NCBI GenBank assembly: GCA_963729215.1
Contig: CAVSND010000028.1
Coordinates: 186,001 to 250,000 of the forward strand
Reading direction: 5' to 3'
DNA from: CAVQJU01 sp963729215
Lineage (GTDB): Bacteria; Acidobacteriota; Vicinamibacteria; Vicinamibacterales; CAVVIG01
Length of the DNA stretch: 64,000 nucleotides
Shown: positions 1-10,695 of the stretch, in pieces
Layout: each line of letters begins with the position of its first letter
How positions within the stretch are numbered: the first letter of the stretch is position 1
Notes under the pieces: model-generated
What the model saw: the letters and a program-made list of their open reading frames with translations, nothing else
What the model was told of the DNA's origin: nothing
The model's database searches: none
Made by a program: the position numbers and the translations under genes

Positions 1-1
1 C

Positions 2-1196
2 ATCCTCGGCACCGAGCGCCACGAGGCGCGCCGCATCGACAACCAGCTGCGCGGCCGGGCCGGCCGTCAGGGCGACCCCGGGTCTTCCCGCTTCTATCTC
101 TCGCTCGAAGACGATCTGATGCGGATCTTCGGCTCGGATCGCATCGCGGGCCTGATGCAGCGCCTGGGCATGGAAGACGGCGTGCCGATCGAGCACGGCA
201 TGGTCAGCAAGGCCATCGAGCGCGCGCAGAAGCAGGTGGAGGCGCAGAACTTCTCCGTGCGCAAACACCTCCTCGAGTACGACGACGTGATGAACAAGCA
301 GCGCGAGAACATCTACACGCTGCGCCGCCAGATCCTCGAAGGGAAAATCAAGTTCGAGGACGAGGAAGGCAACGAGGAAGTGGTCGGGACGCGCGAATAC
401 CTCATGTCGCTCGCCGAGGACCTGCTCGACGCGCTGATGACGACCTATGCGGACCGCGAGGCCGAGTTCGACGCCTGGGATCTGGACGGCTTGAAGCGCG
501 AGGCGGGAAACGCGTTCGCGATCGACACGTCCGCTCTTGATTTCTCGGACCGCACGTCGGACGAGATCGGCGACATGATCTGGGAGCAGGCGCGCGCGTC
601 GTACCAGGAAAAGGAAGCCCTCGTCGGCCGCGAGGTCATGGAGCGGGTCGAGCGCGACGTGATGCTGCAGATGGTCGATCAGCAGTGGAAAGATCACCTC
701 TACAGCCTCGACCACTTGAAGGAAGGCATCGGCCTCCGCGGCTACGGACAGCGCGATCCGCTGGTCGAGTACAAGAAAGAGAGCTTCGAGCTGTTCCAGG
801 CGATGAAGCTGCGCGTGGACGACGAGATCGTCCGCTTCCTGTGGCGCCTGAGGCCCGTCCTGACCGAAGAAGGCGGCGCCCCTGTTGCGATGCCGCCGCG
901 CCGCGCGGCACGCCCGCGATCGCCACTGATCCTCAGCGGACCCAGCGAAGAGCCGGTGCCGGCGTTTGCCGGCGCCGCGCGGGCGGTTGGCAGCGGCCAG
1001 ACGGCGTCTGCAGAATCGGCTGCGGCGAGCCGCCAGCCACCTCGGGTCGGTGGCGATGATGCGGCCGGTCAAGACCGTCCGACGAGACGAACCGAAAGTC
1101 GGACGTAACGATCCCTGCCCCTGCGGCAGCGGGAAAAAGTACAAGAAGTGTCACGGCATCAGCCGCCTAGCCCATGCCTATGGATGTAAAAACTGA
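2..1196 (+). CDS. secA: Protein translocase subunit SecA, C-terminal part (5' end outside window; one frameshift)
   Basis: SecA is the cytoplasmic ATPase that drives preproteins through SecYEG. The visible part opens with the end of the second ATPase domain (RIDNQLRGRAGRQGDPG, with the arginine-finger region) and continues through the helical scaffold and wing domains (EYDDVMNKQRENIY). The main frame stops at 1106-1108, before the usual C-terminal zinc motif. That motif, CPCGSGKKYKKCHG, lies immediately downstream in another frame and runs to a stop at 1194-1196. Removing one g at about 1067-1068 joins GGDDAA to VKTVRRDEPKVGRND and restores an ordinary SecA tail, giving 398 codons in the window. 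A base-calling insertion is the simplest reading. The restored end overlaps the guaB start by 23 bases. Confidence 0.95.
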
Positions 1197-2715
1197 CCCA
1201 CTCCTGGCGATTGGCGCCGTCGGCGCCGATTTGGCCACCGCCCTGACGTTCGATGACGTGCTGCTCGTCCCTCAGCACTCGATGGTGATGCCCTACCAGG
1301 TGGACGTGAGCACCCGCTTCACCAGGAACATCCGCCTGAACGTGCCGCTCGTCAGCGCGGCGATGGACACCGTCACTGAGTCACGGCTCGCCATCGCCAT
1401 GGCCCAGCACGGCGGCCTCGGGGTCATTCACAAGAACCTGTCGATCGAAGAACAGGCGTCGGAAGTGGACCGGGTCAAGCGCTCGGAAAGCGGCATGATC
1501 GTGAACCCGATCACGCTCTCCCCCACCAATCGCATCTACGAAGCGCTCGACCTGATGAAGAAATACAGCATCTCGGGCGTGCCGATCACCGACGACGGGA
1601 GCAAGGAAGGACGTCTGGTCGGGATCCTGACGAACCGGGATCTGCGATTTGAAACGAACGTCAACCGGCCCATCGCCGACATCATGACCAAGGAACACTT
1701 GATCACGGTGCCGGTCGGGACGACCCTCGACGCCGCCCGCGAGATCCTGCACCAGCACAAGGTCGAAAAACTGCTCGTCGTCGACCGCGAGTTCCGTCTG
1801 AAAGGACTGATCACGGTCAAGGACATCCAGAAGGCCGTCAAATATCCAAACGCGTCAAAGGATTCTCTCGGCCGGCTACGCTGCGGCGCCGCGATCGGCG
1901 TCGCGCGCGACACCATGGATCGCGCCGAAGCGCTGGTGGGCGCCCACGTGGACGCGCTGGTCGTCGATACGGCGCACGGGCACTCGCAGTTCGTGCTCGA
2001 CATGGTGCGCAGTATCCGGCTCCGCTTCCCGGACGTCGATCTGGTCGCCGGAAACGTCGCGACGGCTGAAGGCACGAAGGCGCTCATCGCCGAAGGCGTG
2101 GACGCCGTGAAGGTCGGCATCGGCGCCGGGTCCATCTGCACGACCCGTGTCGTCGCCGGCATCGGCGTGCCGATGATCACGGCGATCATGGAGTGCGCTC
2201 GAGCTGCGGAGCGCCACAACGTCCCGGTTATCGCCGATGGCGGGATCCGTTTTTCAGGCGACATCACGAAGGCGCTTGCCGTCGGTGCCAGCGCCACGAT
2301 GATCGGAAATCTGTTCGCCGGCACGGACGAGAGCCCGGGCGAGCTGATCCTGTATCAGGGCCGGAGCTTCAAGGAATACCGCGGAATGGGTTCGATCGGC
2401 GCCATGCGCCGCGGCAGCCGCGACCGCTATTTCCAGGACGAATTCGACCTCGAGAGCAGCTCGCTGGCGGGATCGACCGAAAAGCTCGTGCCCGAGGGCA
2501 TCGAGGGCCGCGTCGCGCACAAGGGCAGCGTCGCGGCGATGGTCCACCAGTTGATGGGCGGCCTGCGCGCGGGAATGGGGTATTGCGGGTGCGGCAACAT
2601 CAGCCAGCTGCAGAGCGAGGCGAAGCTGATTCGCATCACCGCCGCGGGCTTCCGCGAGAGCCACGTCCACGACGTGGCGATTACGAAGGAAGCTCCCAAC
2701 TATCGATCAGAATAA
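1174..2715 (+). CDS. guaB: Inosine-5'-monophosphate dehydrogenase
   Basis: The enzyme oxidises IMP to XMP with NAD, the committed step of guanine nucleotide synthesis in the cytoplasm. The 513-residue product has the family's length. The (beta/alpha)8 barrel is interrupted at about residues 105-225 by a CBS pair (IYEALDLMKKYSISGVPITD and the repeat around VEKLLVVDREFRLKGLI). The catalytic loop is GIGAGSICTTRVV near residue 310, with the nucleophilic Cys present. GMGSIGAMRRGSRDRYFQD is the usual flap segment. ATG at 1174 or 1180 are both possible starts; neither has a good Shine-Dalgarno sequence, and both overlap the restored end of secA. Confidence 0.97.
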   Translation: MPMDVKTDPLLAIGAVGADLATALTFDDVLLVPQHSMVMPYQVDVSTRFTRNIRLNVPLVSAAMDTVTESRLAIAMAQHGGLGVIHKNLSIEEQASEVDRVKRSESGMIVNPITLSPTNRIYEALDLMKKYSISGVPITDDGSKEGRLVGILTNRDLRFETNVNRPIADIMTKEHLITVPVGTTLDAAREILHQHKVEKLLVVDREFRLKGLITVKDIQKAVKYPNASKDSLGRLRCGAAIGVARDTMDRAEALVGAHVDALVVDTAHGHSQFVLDMVRSIRLRFPDVDLVAGNVATAEGTKALIAEGVDAVKVGIGAGSICTTRVVAGIGVPMITAIMECARAAERHNVPVIADGGIRFSGDITKALAVGASATMIGNLFAGTDESPGELILYQGRSFKEYRGMGSIGAMRRGSRDRYFQDEFDLESSSLAGSTEKLVPEGIEGRVAHKGSVAAMVHQLMGGLRAGMGYCGCGNISQLQSEAKLIRITAAGFRESHVHDVAITKEAPNYRSE

Positions 2716-2790
2716 CGTAGAACGTAAAACGCAGAACGTAGAGCGCCTTGCATCCTGCGTTCTACGTTTTCCGTTTTCCGTTTTCCGTTT
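2714..2790. repeat. Intergenic AACGTAGAACG-type inverted repeat between guaB and tsaE
   Basis: The junction of two convergent genes is built of short degenerate words (aacgtagaacg, aaaacg, cagaacgtag on the left; ttctacg and ttttccg three times on the right). The arms aacgtagaacg (2714-2724) and cgttctacgtt (2758-2768) pair perfectly over 11 bases. The repeat supplies part of the guaB stop and the last codons of tsaE. A bidirectional terminator role is plausible from position only. The same words recur after the DciA-like gene at 62117-62165. Confidence 0.7.
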
Positions 2791-3193
2791 CGACTGTCAC
2801 TAGCCGCCCGGTGTCGCCCGCGTGAGCGATGGTCACGCGGACGGCGTCGAGCGGCGGACGCGGCATCTTCTCGGCCCATTCGATCGCGAGCACGCAGGTT
2901 TCTCCGATCTCTTCCAGTCCCAGATCGTCAATCTCCCGCGGATCGTCGAGGCGATATAGATCGACGTGCACCAGGGGCACGCGGCCGCCGCGGTACTCCT
3001 GCATCAGCGTAAACGTCGGGCTGCTTACCTCTTCGGGCGGTATACCCAGGCCTTCGGCGAGCCCGCGCACGAAAGCCGTCTTCCCGGCCCCGAGGTCGCC
3101 GTGCAGGAGGACGACCGAGCCCGCGGCGAGCCTGGACGCCAGATCGCGGCCGACGCCGGCTGTTTCAGATTCCGAGTGAGTCGTGATCGTCAC
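2762..3193 (-). CDS. tsaE: tRNA threonylcarbamoyladenosine biosynthesis ATPase TsaE
   Basis: TsaE works with TsaB and TsaD to form t6A37 on ANN-decoding tRNAs in the cytoplasm. The 143-residue protein has the P-loop GDLGAGKTAF near residue 36, the switch segment SSPTFTLMQEY and the conserved VHVDLYRL motif with a downstream IEWAEK. These are diagnostic of the YjeE/TsaE family. The last seven residues (ENGKRKT) are read from the tttccg repeat that fills the junction with guaB, so the extreme C-terminus is probably not conserved. No tsaB or tsaD is seen nearby. It follows nnr on the same strand after 50 bases that contain a small hairpin. Confidence 0.93.
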   Translation of the reverse strand: MTITTHSESETAGVGRDLASRLAAGSVVLLHGDLGAGKTAFVRGLAEGLGIPPEEVSSPTFTLMQEYRGGRVPLVHVDLYRLDDPREIDDLGLEEIGETCVLAIEWAEKMPRPPLDAVRVTIAHAGDTGRLVTVETENGKRKT

Positions 3194-3203
3194 TGGAGCG
3201 GTT

Positions 3204-3228
3204 CGTCCGGCTGAAGCCGGACGCTACG
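3204..3228. repeat. Short hairpin repeat, copy 1 (CGT-stem-TGAA-stem-ACGCTACG)
   Basis: The 7-base arms gtccggc (3205-3211) and gccggac (3216-3222) enclose a TGAA loop and are followed by gctacg. A second copy at 5822-5847 has the same loop and flank but a stem of different sequence that still pairs. This copy sits in the 50-base gap between nnr and tsaE. Confidence 0.6.
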
Positions 3229-3243
3229 TGCTGTTGTCATCGG

Positions 3244-4803
3244 CTACGAGTCGTTGCCGGCGCGTTCGACGACGCGGCGGCGGGCCGTGAGCTCGAGGAT
3301 GGCGTCGCCGATATGGCCCGCAACGTCGCCGGCCGTCATCGACACTTCTCCTTCATCGGCCTCCGCCAGATCGCCAGCCATGCCGTGGAGGTAGACCGCC
3401 ACCTTGCATGCCGCCTCGGCGTCGAGCAGATGGGCGAGCCACGCGGCGATCATCCCCGTCAGCACATCGCCCGTGCCGCCGGTGGACATCCCGGGATTCC
3501 CCGTGGGGTTGATGAACAGCTTCCCGTCCGGCGTGGCGATGAGCGTCCGGTGGCCCTTCAGCACCACGTACAGGTGGTGTGAGGCGGCGAAGTTTCGCGC
3601 GATCTCGAGGCGGCTGGCCTGCACTTCGTCCGTGGACATGCCGACCAGGCGCGCCATTTCTCCCGGGTGCGGCGTGATGATGACATCCCGCCCTTCGCGT
3701 CCCATGAGCCGATCCGGATCGCTGTGGAACGTGTTCAGTCCGTCGGCGTCAACGACGATCGGCATCGTCGCGCGGTCGACGAGGGCCTTGATGAACTCCT
3801 GGGTACCGGGCAACTGGCCCAGGCCGGGGCCGATTGCCACAACGTCTCGCGCCAGCTCCAGCAGCTGGTCGACGCCCTCGGGATCCAGGCCCGCTTCGGT
3901 CTCACGCAGGCCCACCGTCATGTATTCCGGCGCCATGGCCGCGACGACATCCTGGCAGGACGCCGCGGTCGCGATGGTCACCAGTCCTGCTCCGGAGCGC
4001 AGCGCGCCGACTCCAGCCAGGTGGGCGGCGCCCGTCTTCCCGCGCGATCCAGCCACCACCAGCACGTGGCCGTAGTCGCCCTTGTGGCTATCCGGTGTGC
4101 GCGGCGTGAGATGCTCCCGCGCAGACGCGCGAGTGAGCAGCTCGATTCGCGGACCCTCGACGGCATCGAGAATTTCGCTCGGAATGCCGATATCGGCGAT
4201 CACGATGTCGCCCGCCCGCGTTTCGGCCGGCGGCAGCACGAGCGGGAGCTTTGGCGCCGCCAGCGTCACCGTGGTGCCGGCCTCGATCGACTCGCCGATC
4301 GGATAGCAGGAGTCGGCCGACAGCCCGGATGGCACGTCGATCGCGACGACGGGAATGCCCGACGCGTTGACGTCGGCAATCACGCTCTCGATCAGGCCGC
4401 TCACCGGCGCGTTGAGGCCGGTGCCGAAAATCGCGTCGACGATCAGCGTGCAGTCGCGGATTTCCGACAGGTGCAGCTCCCACGCCTGTCCGTCGGCGAT
4501 CTCCACCACGGTGATCCCGAGATGGCCCAGCACCTCAAGATTGATGCGTGCGTCGCCGCGGACGTCGGACACGCGGCCGATGAGAAACACCGAGACGTCA
4601 ACGCCCCGCTGGACGAGCGTGCGGGCCACCACGAATCCGTCGCCGCCGTTGTTCCCGCGGCCGCAGAGTACTGCAACCTGCCGCTCCGACAGGTCGGTGT
4701 GGATCGCCTCCATGGCCGCCACGACCTGCCGGCCGGCGTTCTCCATGAGGACGAGCGACGGGATGCCGACGTCCTCGATGGTCCGTCGGTCCGCTTCCCG
4801 CAT
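3244..4803 (-). CDS. nnr: Bifunctional NAD(P)H-hydrate epimerase / ADP-dependent NAD(P)H-hydrate dehydratase
   Basis: The protein repairs damaged NADHX and NADPHX: the N-terminal YjeF domain epimerises the hydrates and the C-terminal ribokinase-like domain dehydrates the S form using ADP. Visible motifs are MENAGRQV, CGRGNNGGDGFV and DAIFGTGLN in the epimerase half, and GDYGHVLVVAGSRGKTGAA, ITPHPGEMARL and GNPGMSTGGTGDVLTG in the kinase-like half. The length of 519 residues is typical. The in-frame codons just upstream of the ATG at 4803 read RYLNAAQ, matching the usual start of this family (a V/L-T-A-A-Q segment before MREADR). The native protein therefore probably begins about 7-8 residues earlier, but no standard start codon is present there, possibly because of a base error. 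Confidence 0.94.
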   Translation of the reverse strand: MREADRRTIEDVGIPSLVLMENAGRQVVAAMEAIHTDLSERQVAVLCGRGNNGGDGFVVARTLVQRGVDVSVFLIGRVSDVRGDARINLEVLGHLGITVVEIADGQAWELHLSEIRDCTLIVDAIFGTGLNAPVSGLIESVIADVNASGIPVVAIDVPSGLSADSCYPIGESIEAGTTVTLAAPKLPLVLPPAETRAGDIVIADIGIPSEILDAVEGPRIELLTRASAREHLTPRTPDSHKGDYGHVLVVAGSRGKTGAAHLAGVGALRSGAGLVTIATAASCQDVVAAMAPEYMTVGLRETEAGLDPEGVDQLLELARDVVAIGPGLGQLPGTQEFIKALVDRATMPIVVDADGLNTFHSDPDRLMGREGRDVIITPHPGEMARLVGMSTDEVQASRLEIARNFAASHHLYVVLKGHRTLIATPDGKLFINPTGNPGMSTGGTGDVLTGMIAAWLAHLLDAEAACKVAVYLHGMAGDLAEADEGEVSMTAGDVAGHIGDAILELTARRRVVERAGNDS

Positions 4804-4865
4804 CTGCGCCGCGTTCAGGTACCTCGCATCTGGCCAGCCATCCTAGCTTATTCGACGGCACGACA

Positions 4866-4892
4866 CGTCTCCAATCACGAAGACACGAAAAC
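4866..4892. repeat. Single-arm copy of the CACGAAG-type intergenic repeat
   Basis: The words aatcacgaag and acacgaaaac lie in the 141-base space between divergent nnr and the aminotransferase. They match the left arms of the larger elements at 57578-57662 and 63464-63562. No paired arm is seen here. Confidence 0.4.
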
Positions 4893-4944
4893 CTCCGAGC
4901 GAGCGCCGGGTAAACCGCGGACGTGATGTGGTACTCTGCGGGAA

Positions 4945-5862
4945 ATGGCTGCCACGGTCAATGTGAACGGACGCGTGTTCGACCAGGAGCATGCGGTCGT
5001 CTCGGTCTTCGATCACGGGTTTCTTTACGGCGAAGGCGTGTATGAAACGATCCGCACGTTCAACGGGAAGCCGTTCCTGTTCGATCGCCACATGCAGCGT
5101 CTCCGCAATTCTTCCGGAATGCTCGCGCTGCAGGTCCCGCTGTCCGACGCCGAACTGCTCGAGCGGTGCCGGGAGACGATGCGGGCGGCCGGGCTGGGGA
5201 ACGGACCGTCCGCGGAAGCCTACATCCGCGTGCTCGTGACGCGCGGCGTCGGCGAACTCTCCTACGATCCGGCCGCCTGCCCGATTCCCACGATCATAGT
5301 CATCGTCAAGCCGCAGATCGACCCGCCCGCCGAAGTCTACGAATGCGGCGTGACCATCGCGCTGGTGCCGATCGTGCGGAATCATCCTGGATCGGTGAAC
5401 CCGCTCATCAAGTCGAACAACCTGCTGAACAATGCGCTGGCGATGCAGGAGGCGGTCCGGCGCGGCGCGTTCGAAGGCGTCATGCGGAACTACCGGGGCG
5501 AATTGGCCGAGTGCACCCAATCGAACCTGTTCATCGTGAAGGGCGGCGCAGCGCTCACGCCCCCGCTCGATGCAGGCCTGCTGCCGGGCATCACGCGCGC
5601 GTTCCTTTTCGAAATCGGCGATGAAGCCGGTGTTCCCGTGCGCGAGGCCGTGCTGCGAGACGACGACCTGATGAACGCGGACGAGGTGTTCTTTACCAGC
5701 ACGACACGCGGTGTGGTGCCCGCGACAAGAGTGGACGCGCACGTCATCGCTAACGGCATGCCCGGTCCCGTCACAAAAGCGCTTCGGAAAGCCTACATGG
5801 CGAAAGCCGGGCAGTTGTCGTCGTGCCGCCTGAAGGCGGACGCTACGACTTGCGTAGCGTAG
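4945..5862 (+). CDS. ilvE: Class IV PLP-dependent aminotransferase, branched-chain type
   Basis: The protein belongs to the fold-type IV family that transfers amino groups between branched-chain amino acids and 2-oxoglutarate; D-amino-acid aminotransferase and aminodeoxychorismate lyase are close relatives. The opening (GRVFDQEHAVVSVFDHGFLYG) and the segment FDHGFLYGEGVYETIR are family hallmarks. The PLP lysine is in NPLIKSNNLLNNALA near residue 158, and the phosphate-binding part is in AECTQSNLFIVKGG and GLLPGITR. The 305-residue length fits. Residues after about 290 (CRLKADATTCVA) are encoded by a hairpin repeat shared with 3204-3228, so this tail is probably not part of the fold. IlvE is the best guess; the exact substrate is not proved. 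Confidence 0.85.
   Translation: MAATVNVNGRVFDQEHAVVSVFDHGFLYGEGVYETIRTFNGKPFLFDRHMQRLRNSSGMLALQVPLSDAELLERCRETMRAAGLGNGPSAEAYIRVLVTRGVGELSYDPAACPIPTIIVIVKPQIDPPAEVYECGVTIALVPIVRNHPGSVNPLIKSNNLLNNALAMQEAVRRGAFEGVMRNYRGELAECTQSNLFIVKGGAALTPPLDAGLLPGITRAFLFEIGDEAGVPVREAVLRDDDLMNADEVFFTSTTRGVVPATRVDAHVIANGMPGPVTKALRKAYMAKAGQLSSCRLKADATTCVA
5822..5860. repeat. Short hairpin repeat, copy 2, followed by a second hairpin
   Basis: The arms ccgcc (5826-5830) and ggcgg (5835-5839) enclose TGAA and are followed by acgctacg, as in copy 1. A further perfect 8-base stem, acgctacg (5840-5847) with cgtagcgt (5853-5860), runs up to the aminotransferase stop codon. The two hairpins separate this gene from convergent gcvP, whose stop begins at 5865, so they may end transcription in both directions. 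Confidence 0.6.
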
Positions 5863-5864
5863 TC

Positions 5865-8743
<2,879 letters not shown>

Positions 8744-8747
<4 letters not shown>

Positions 8748-9118
8748 TTCACGAGATCGGCGTACTGTGTCGCGTCGAGCAGGCTCGACACTTCGGCGGG
8801 CTTCGTCAGCCTGATCAGGATGAGCCAGCTGCCGTGAGGATCGGTGTTGACCGCTTCCGGCTTGTTCTTCAAGGCGCCGTTCACTTCGACCACTTCGCCC
8901 GAGACCGGCGAGTAGAGCTCCGACACAGCCTTGACCGACTCGATGGTTCCGAACGACTGGCCCTCTTTCAGCGCCGTGCCCACTTCCGGCAGCTCGATGT
9001 AGACGACATCGCCAAGCTGCTGCTGCGCGTAGTCCGTGATGCCGACGCGGCCACGGTCGCCGGTGACGTCGAGCCACTCGTGTTCTTTCGTGTACTTGAA
9101 ACCAGCTGGATAGGCCAT
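8744..9118 (-). CDS. gcvH: Glycine cleavage system H protein
   Basis: GcvH is the small carrier whose lipoylated lysine shuttles the aminomethyl group between P, T and L proteins. The 124-residue product starts with AYPAGFKYTKEHEWLDV and contains the lipoylation motif GTIESVKAVSELYSPVSG with its lysine near residue 64. Its ATG overlaps the gcvT stop by one base (TAATG), and its stop overlaps the gcvP start by four bases, so the three genes are clearly co-translated. Confidence 0.97.
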
Positions 9119-10242
9119 TAGCGATCGCCCTCCGAACCCTTCGTGCGTTTATAGAACGGCAGCGGCACGATACGCGCGCGCGCCATCCGGCCGCGAATGT
9201 CGATCGCGATCTCGGTCCCCGGACTGGTCCGATCGGCCGGAAGATAGGCCAGGCCAATCGATTTCCTGAGGAACGGTGTCTGCGTGCCGCTGGTGACGAT
9301 CCCGATCTTCGCCTCGCCCGCATAGATATTGTGGCCTTGCCTGGCGATTCCGGGATCGGTCAGCTCGAAGCCCACGATCTTCTGCGCGACGCCGGCGGCT
9401 TTCTGCGCCCGGAGCGCGCCGGCGCCGACGAACGCTTTCTTGTCCCAGCCCACGATCCAGCCAAGGCCCGCTTCGAGCGCGGTCCTGGTTTCGTCGATGT
9501 CGTTGCCGTACAGGCGCATGGCTGCTTCGAGGCGGAGCGTGTCACGGGCCGCGAGGCCGCACGGGACGATACCGGCTGCCTGGCCGGACGAAAGGATCGC
9601 CTGCCAGACACGGTCGGCTGACTGGGGAGGGACGAAGATTTCGAAACCGTCCTCGCCCGTATAACCGGTCCGCGAGATCGTGGCGCGGACGTTGGCCACC
9701 TCGCCGTGTGCAAACGAGTAATGAGGGAGCGACCCCAGGTCTGCCCCGGTCAACGGCTGCACGATCCCGACCGCGGCCGGACCCTGCACGGCAAGCAGTG
9801 CGTAACGCGAACTGGCGTCCACGGCGACCGCGTCGCCGGCGCTCCCGATGTGCTCCGCGATCCAGTTGTAATCCTTGAAGACGTTCGCAGCGTTCACGAC
9901 GAGCAGGAAGTGATCCGCCTTGAGGCAGTACACGACGATATCGTCCACAAACGTTCCGGTCTCTGTCAGAAGCGCGGAGTACTGGGCCTGGCCTGGCTTG
10001 AGCCTCGATGCATCGTTGGACGAAATACCTTGAAGCGCGGCGAGCGCGTCCTTCCCGGCGATCTCGATCTCGCCCATGTGGCTGACATCGAACAGACCGG
10101 CGCTCGTGCGCACCGCCATGTGCTCAGCCGCGATGCCGCTGTATTCGAGCGGCATATCCCAGCCGCCGTACGCCACCATCCTGGCATTCGACGCACGGTG
10201 GCGCGCGTTGAGGGGCGTCTTCTTGAGGGGCGGAGAGGACAT
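9118..10242 (-). CDS. gcvT: Glycine cleavage system T protein (aminomethyltransferase)
   Basis: GcvT releases ammonia from aminomethyl-GcvH and moves the one-carbon unit to tetrahydrofolate. The 374-residue product has the opening KKTPLNARHRASNARMV, the conserved GLFDVSHMGEIEI segment near residue 50, and SRTGYTGEDGFEIFVPP near residue 190, which carries the folate-binding family motif. The C-terminal barrel has KSIGLAYLP. It is the first gcv gene in transcription order. Only 26 bases separate it from the small membrane-protein gene upstream, and no glycine riboswitch fits in that space, so it may share an upstream promoter. Confidence 0.97.
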   Translation of the reverse strand: MSSPPLKKTPLNARHRASNARMVAYGGWDMPLEYSGIAAEHMAVRTSAGLFDVSHMGEIEIAGKDALAALQGISSNDASRLKPGQAQYSALLTETGTFVDDIVVYCLKADHFLLVVNAANVFKDYNWIAEHIGSAGDAVAVDASSRYALLAVQGPAAVGIVQPLTGADLGSLPHYSFAHGEVANVRATISRTGYTGEDGFEIFVPPQSADRVWQAILSSGQAAGIVPCGLAARDTLRLEAAMRLYGNDIDETRTALEAGLGWIVGWDKKAFVGAGALRAQKAAGVAQKIVGFELTDPGIARQGHNIYAGEAKIGIVTSGTQTPFLRKSIGLAYLPADRTSPGTEIAIDIRGRMARARIVPLPFYKRTKGSEGDR

Positions 10243-10268
10243 GAGTGACGGGTGAAGAGTGAACGGTA

Positions 10269-10688
10269 CTATGGCGGGTGGTGCCGGTCAAACCGGTGCG
10301 GTCGAGGGCCGGCGGGCCTGTCACCGACGCGTCGTATGCCGATCGAGAGCAATGCTCCGATGATGGAGCCGGCACCCACGGCGATTGCCGAGATGCCGGC
10401 TCCGATTGCGAGCACGATCGGAAACAAGGTGCCGGGACCCGATCGGAACAGCACGACGGCGAGTCCGATATTCGCCCCCAGCCAGAAGGCTGAGGCAGCC
10501 GCTGCGATCGGGTTCCGGAACGGCAGCGAACGAGCCAGGAAACCGACCGCGACGGCCGTCAAGGCGAGCGCGATGCTCGTGATAGCAACGCCCCGGCCGG
10601 AGTTGAGCCACCATCCGGTCGGCGTGAACGGCTGCACGAAGGCGGCCACGACTCCACCTGCCAGCACGAGCACCAGCGCCTTTCTCAT
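10269..10688 (-). CDS. Small multi-pass membrane protein of unknown function
   Basis: The 139-residue product starts MRKALVLVLAGGVVAAFVQP and contains about four hydrophobic segments: near residues 4-20, 30-48 (AITSIALALTAVAVGFLA), 60-78 (AAASAFWLGANIGLAVVLF) and 85-115 (a Gly/Ala/Ile-rich stretch). It ends with a basic tail (RRVGDRPAGPRPHRFDRHHPP). I do not recognise the family. The start is only 7 bases after the restored stop of the PLA2-like gene, so the two are almost certainly co-transcribed. This suggests, without proving, a role with that envelope protein. Confidence 0.7.
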   Translation of the reverse strand: MRKALVLVLAGGVVAAFVQPFTPTGWWLNSGRGVAITSIALALTAVAVGFLARSLPFRNPIAAAASAFWLGANIGLAVVLFRSGPGTLFPIVLAIGAGISAIAVGAGSIIGALLSIGIRRVGDRPAGPRPHRFDRHHPP

Positions 10689-10695
10689 GTCGCGC

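Noticed and set aside
3667..4926. A plus-strand open frame opposite nnr
   Set aside because: It has low-complexity charged composition and no motif; nnr is complete on the other strand.
8748..9323. An N-terminal extension of gcvP to 9323
   Set aside because: The extension overlaps gcvH and gcvT, has no homology-like pattern, and the ATGA overlap gives a natural start at 8747.
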